In this document: piece after piece, positions 62,206-64,000 of the stretch
How positions within the stretch are numbered: the first letter of the stretch is position 1
Layout: each line of letters begins with the position of its first letter
Assembly: GCF_016405985.1 (NCBI RefSeq)
Contig: NZ_JAEFCF010000030.1
Location: 1-64,000 of the forward strand
Reading direction: 5' to 3'
DNA: 64,000 nt
DNA from: Paracoccus sp. IB05
GTDB lineage: Bacteria > Pseudomonadota > Alphaproteobacteria > Rhodobacterales > Rhodobacteraceae
Translations under genes and position numbers: made by a program
The notes under the pieces: generated by a model
What the model saw: the letters and a program-made list of their open reading frames with translations, nothing else
What the model was told of the DNA's origin: nothing
Databases searched by the model: none

Positions 62206-63381
62206 ATGACCACTGCCTTGCCGGACCTCCTTGCCGATGGCGCTGCCGAAATGCGCAGCTGGCTGCGCGCGCTGCATCAGATGCCGGAACTCGGCTATGA
62301 GGAGCATAAAAGCGCGGCCTTCGTGGCGGCGCGGCTTGGCGAGATGGGGCTTGAGCCGGTGACCGGCATCGGCGGCACCGGCGTAGTCGCGGTGCTGAAG
62401 GGCCAGGGGCTGGCGCCCCCGATCGGATTGCGGGCCGATATGGATGCGTTGCCAATTGAGGAAGCCAGCGGCCTTGACTGGGCCTCGCGCGTGCCCGGCG
62501 TCATGCATGCCTGCGGCCATGACGGCCATATGGCAATGCTGCTGGGCGCGGCCCGTTATCTGACCGACCGGCAGCTGACCAAGGCCCCGCCGCCCGGCGA
62601 TGTCGTCTTCCTCTTTCAGCCCGCCGAGGAAACCGGCGCCGGCGCGGCCGCAATGATCCGCGACGGGCTGTTTGACCGCTTTGATATCCCGGCGATTTAC
62701 GGGCTGCACAACTGGCCGGGGCTGGAGTTTGGCCGCTTTCTTGCCTGTGACGGGGCGCAGATGGCCGCCGTCGATCGTTTTGACATCACCCTGACCGGCA
62801 CGGGGTGCCATGCCGCCATGCCGCATCTGGGGCGCGATGCCCTGCTGGGGGCAAGCCAGCTGCATCAGCTCTTGCAGGGGATCGTGGCGCGCAATGCTGA
62901 TCCGCTTGACAGCGCGGTGGTCTCGGTCACCCAGATCCATGGCGGCGAAGCCTATAATGTGCTGCCGGAAACCGTGGTGATGCGTGGCTGCACCCGCAGT
63001 CTCAGCGCCGAAATGCGCGATCTGATCGAGGCGAGGATGCGGGGCATCAGCGCCGGGCTGGCCGCGAGCCTCGATCTGAAAATCACGCTCGACTATCACC
63101 GCGGCTATCCGGTCACCCAAAACAGCGCGCAGGAAGCCGGTCTGGCGCGCGAGACCGCGCGCCGCGTGCTTGGGCCCGCTTCTGTCGATCCTGCGCCGAA
63201 ACCCTCGCTGGCCTCTGAGGATTTCGCTTATTTCCTGGAGAACCGCCCGGGCTGCTACGGCTTTCTCGGGGCAGGCCCCGGGGCAGCACTGCACAGCCCG
63301 CGCTACCGTTTCAACGAAGACCTTCTGCCGGTCGGCGCGGCCTGGTGGGTGGGTCTGGCACAGCGGGTGGCGCTGGTCTGA
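62206..63381 (+). CDS. M20-family amidohydrolase (hippurate/N-acyl-amino-acid type)
   Basis: A 391-aa metallopeptidase-family hydrolase. GLRADMDALPIEE, HACGHDGHMAMLLGAA and QPAEETGAGA hold the metal ligands and general-base Glu, and SEDFAYF the final ligand. A dimerisation lid lies at about 180-295. It removes an acyl group from an amino acid or splits a small amide. It is the last gene downstream of the amino-acid importer, so it probably processes what is imported. ATG 62206 has GGAG upstream; the open frame before it is not family-like. Confidence 0.9.
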   Translation: MTTALPDLLADGAAEMRSWLRALHQMPELGYEEHKSAAFVAARLGEMGLEPVTGIGGTGVVAVLKGQGLAPPIGLRADMDALPIEEASGLDWASRVPGVMHACGHDGHMAMLLGAARYLTDRQLTKAPPPGDVVFLFQPAEETGAGAAAMIRDGLFDRFDIPAIYGLHNWPGLEFGRFLACDGAQMAAVDRFDITLTGTGCHAAMPHLGRDALLGASQLHQLLQGIVARNADPLDSAVVSVTQIHGGEAYNVLPETVVMRGCTRSLSAEMRDLIEARMRGISAGLAASLDLKITLDYHRGYPVTQNSAQEAGLARETARRVLGPASVDPAPKPSLASEDFAYFLENRPGCYGFLGAGPGAALHSPRYRFNEDLLPVGAAWWVGLAQRVALV

Positions 63382-63411
63382 CCCCCCGGTCGCGATTTCT
63401 ACGCCGGGGGG
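63382..63411. terminator. Terminator between convergent genes
   Basis: CCCCCCGG and CCGGGGGG form a perfect 8-bp stem with a 14-base loop right after the amidohydrolase stop. CCGTTTC follows on the plus strand. It can serve both convergent units. Confidence 0.6.
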
Positions 63412-63458
63412 CCGTTTCAGCTGGTCGGGCAGAACTTGGGGCGCGTTTCAGAGCGGTG

Positions 63459-63887
63459 TTACACGCTCTCCTTGCGGCGATACTGCGGATCATCCAGCCT
63501 GATCACCGTGATGAACCCCGGCAGGGCCCGGATCGCCGGATATGGCTCCAGCGGGATATCCCCCATAGGGGCCAGCGCGCCGGCGAGGATCACGACAAGG
63601 ATGATGAGGATTGGCGCAGTGATCCCGAAATTCACCACCCTGGACAGGACGGCCGCCATCAGCAGGATGATCGAGCCGACCGAGAGGTCGATGCTGCCCA
63701 TCAGGATGACCAGCGTCGCGCCAAGCGCCACCAGCAAAAGGATCCCGACCGGGCTGAGACAGGATTTCGCCCGCAGCGCGAAAAACAGGATCAGTGCCGC
63801 CCTCAGCGCGATGGGCAAAAGATTTCCCGGCCGCAGCTGCCAGAGCCAGGGGCGGGCATGCCGCAAGGTAAGACTATGATCAGACAT
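63459..63887 (-). pseudogene. Sugar ABC transporter permease (RbsC-like), truncated
   Basis: The 142-codon frame contains LVALGATLVILMGSIDLSVG, SIILLMAAVLSRVVNFGI, the conserved early part of ribose/xylose-type permeases (usually near 330 aa). After LVVILAGAL homology fades into a short tail ending at 63459. Roughly half the protein is missing, so it cannot form a channel. The stop of an upstream frame overlaps its ATG, which suggests that it once belonged to a sugar ABC operon extending beyond the window. Confidence 0.65.
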
Positions 63888-64000
63888 GGATATTTCCTGG
63901 CAGACTGGCCAGCGGCGCTGACGCGATCGCTGACGGAATTGCGGTTGGTGACAGACCCGCCGGGATCATATCGGAAACGATCTCGGCCTCTGCTGGCTCT
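63880..64000 (-). CDS. Possible 3' end of an upstream gene (cut by window edge)
   Basis: A minus-strand frame is open from the window edge to TGA at 63880-63882 and overlaps the permease ATG by 8 bases (63880-63887). That is the coupling expected for the preceding gene of an ABC operon. Its 39 residues are Ala/Pro/Ile-rich and match nothing I know, so it may be decayed or chance. Confidence 0.25.
   Translation of the reverse strand, partial: EPAEAEIVSDMIPAGLSPTAIPSAIASAPLASLPGNIHV

Overview
The DNA is high-GC and its genes are packed with short or overlapping junctions. The gene set fits an alphaproteobacterium of the Rhodobacteraceae/Paracoccaceae type: HWE-family kinase, GlcG-type secreted protein, photolyase/CFA-synthase/DUF1365 operon, large ABC-transporter catabolic operons. 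I see no rRNA, tRNA or CRISPR. The window carries an unusual number of broken genes and mobile-element scraps, so it looks like an accessory region of a chromosome, or a megaplasmid, that is decaying in several places.

Region by region. 1-10 kb: an IS21-type terminus, an endonuclease/exonuclease/phosphatase protein, then an AT-richer surface-polysaccharide island (flippase, two GT4 glycosyltransferases, two acyltransferase-3 proteins, a hexapeptide acetyltransferase, a Wzy-like polymerase) that stops at a broken IS3 orfA. 10-15 kb: a small zinc-ribbon protein coupled to an MscS channel, an RsuA pseudouridine synthase, YaeQ and an MFS transporter. 15.7-21.5 kb: three overlapping signalling genes, namely a hybrid kinase with three receivers, a CheR methyltransferase and a receiver-PAS-HWE kinase-receiver protein. 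22-26 kb: an AI-2E-type exporter with a long C-terminal extension, an SDR, an ankyrin protein and a GlcG-like protein.

26.2-31.8 kb is the most interesting stretch. A two-component system on the minus strand is broken. Its response-regulator gene is cut in two by about 3.7 kb of DNA that looks like an integrated small mobilizable plasmid: a Rep_3-type initiator with a one-base frameshift, a plasmid HTH protein, a broken mobilization gene, and IS3 and IS5 fragments. Its cargo is a gene joining the end of a phage Mu gpF-like head domain to a T4-type lysozyme, overlapped by a gene for a cysteine-containing exported protein. An in-frame TAA sits between the lysozyme's catalytic Glu and its Asp and Thr. 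I read this as a decayed antibacterial muramidase/immunity pair. The sensor kinase of the interrupted pair has also lost part of its ATPase domain.

32.3-47.9 kb is one co-directional catabolic operon of 13 genes: HyuA/HyuB-type hydrolase subunits, a DapA-family lyase, a complete spermidine/putrescine-type ABC importer, an unrecognised 355-aa protein, a CaiC-like acyl-CoA ligase, an SDR, FAD- and FMN-dependent 2-hydroxyacid oxidases, and its own GntR regulator. 48.3-53 kb: a LysR regulator, a shortened cyclophilin-like protein, a cupin and a zinc alcohol dehydrogenase, followed by the remains of an SDR gene. 53.4-56.2 kb: an intact photolyase downstream of a broken CFA synthase and a frameshifted DUF1365 gene, resembling a decayed singlet-oxygen (sigma-E/ChrR-type) operon.

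56.3-63.4 kb: a divergent catabolic unit. TetR, a thioesterase, a beta-keto acid cleavage enzyme (BKACE) and an SDR run one way. A polar amino-acid ABC importer and an M20 amidohydrolase run the other way. A palindrome lies in the short shared promoter region. The enzyme order parallels known carnitine-to-betaine breakdown, but the substrate cannot be read from the sequence. The window closes with a truncated sugar-ABC permease.
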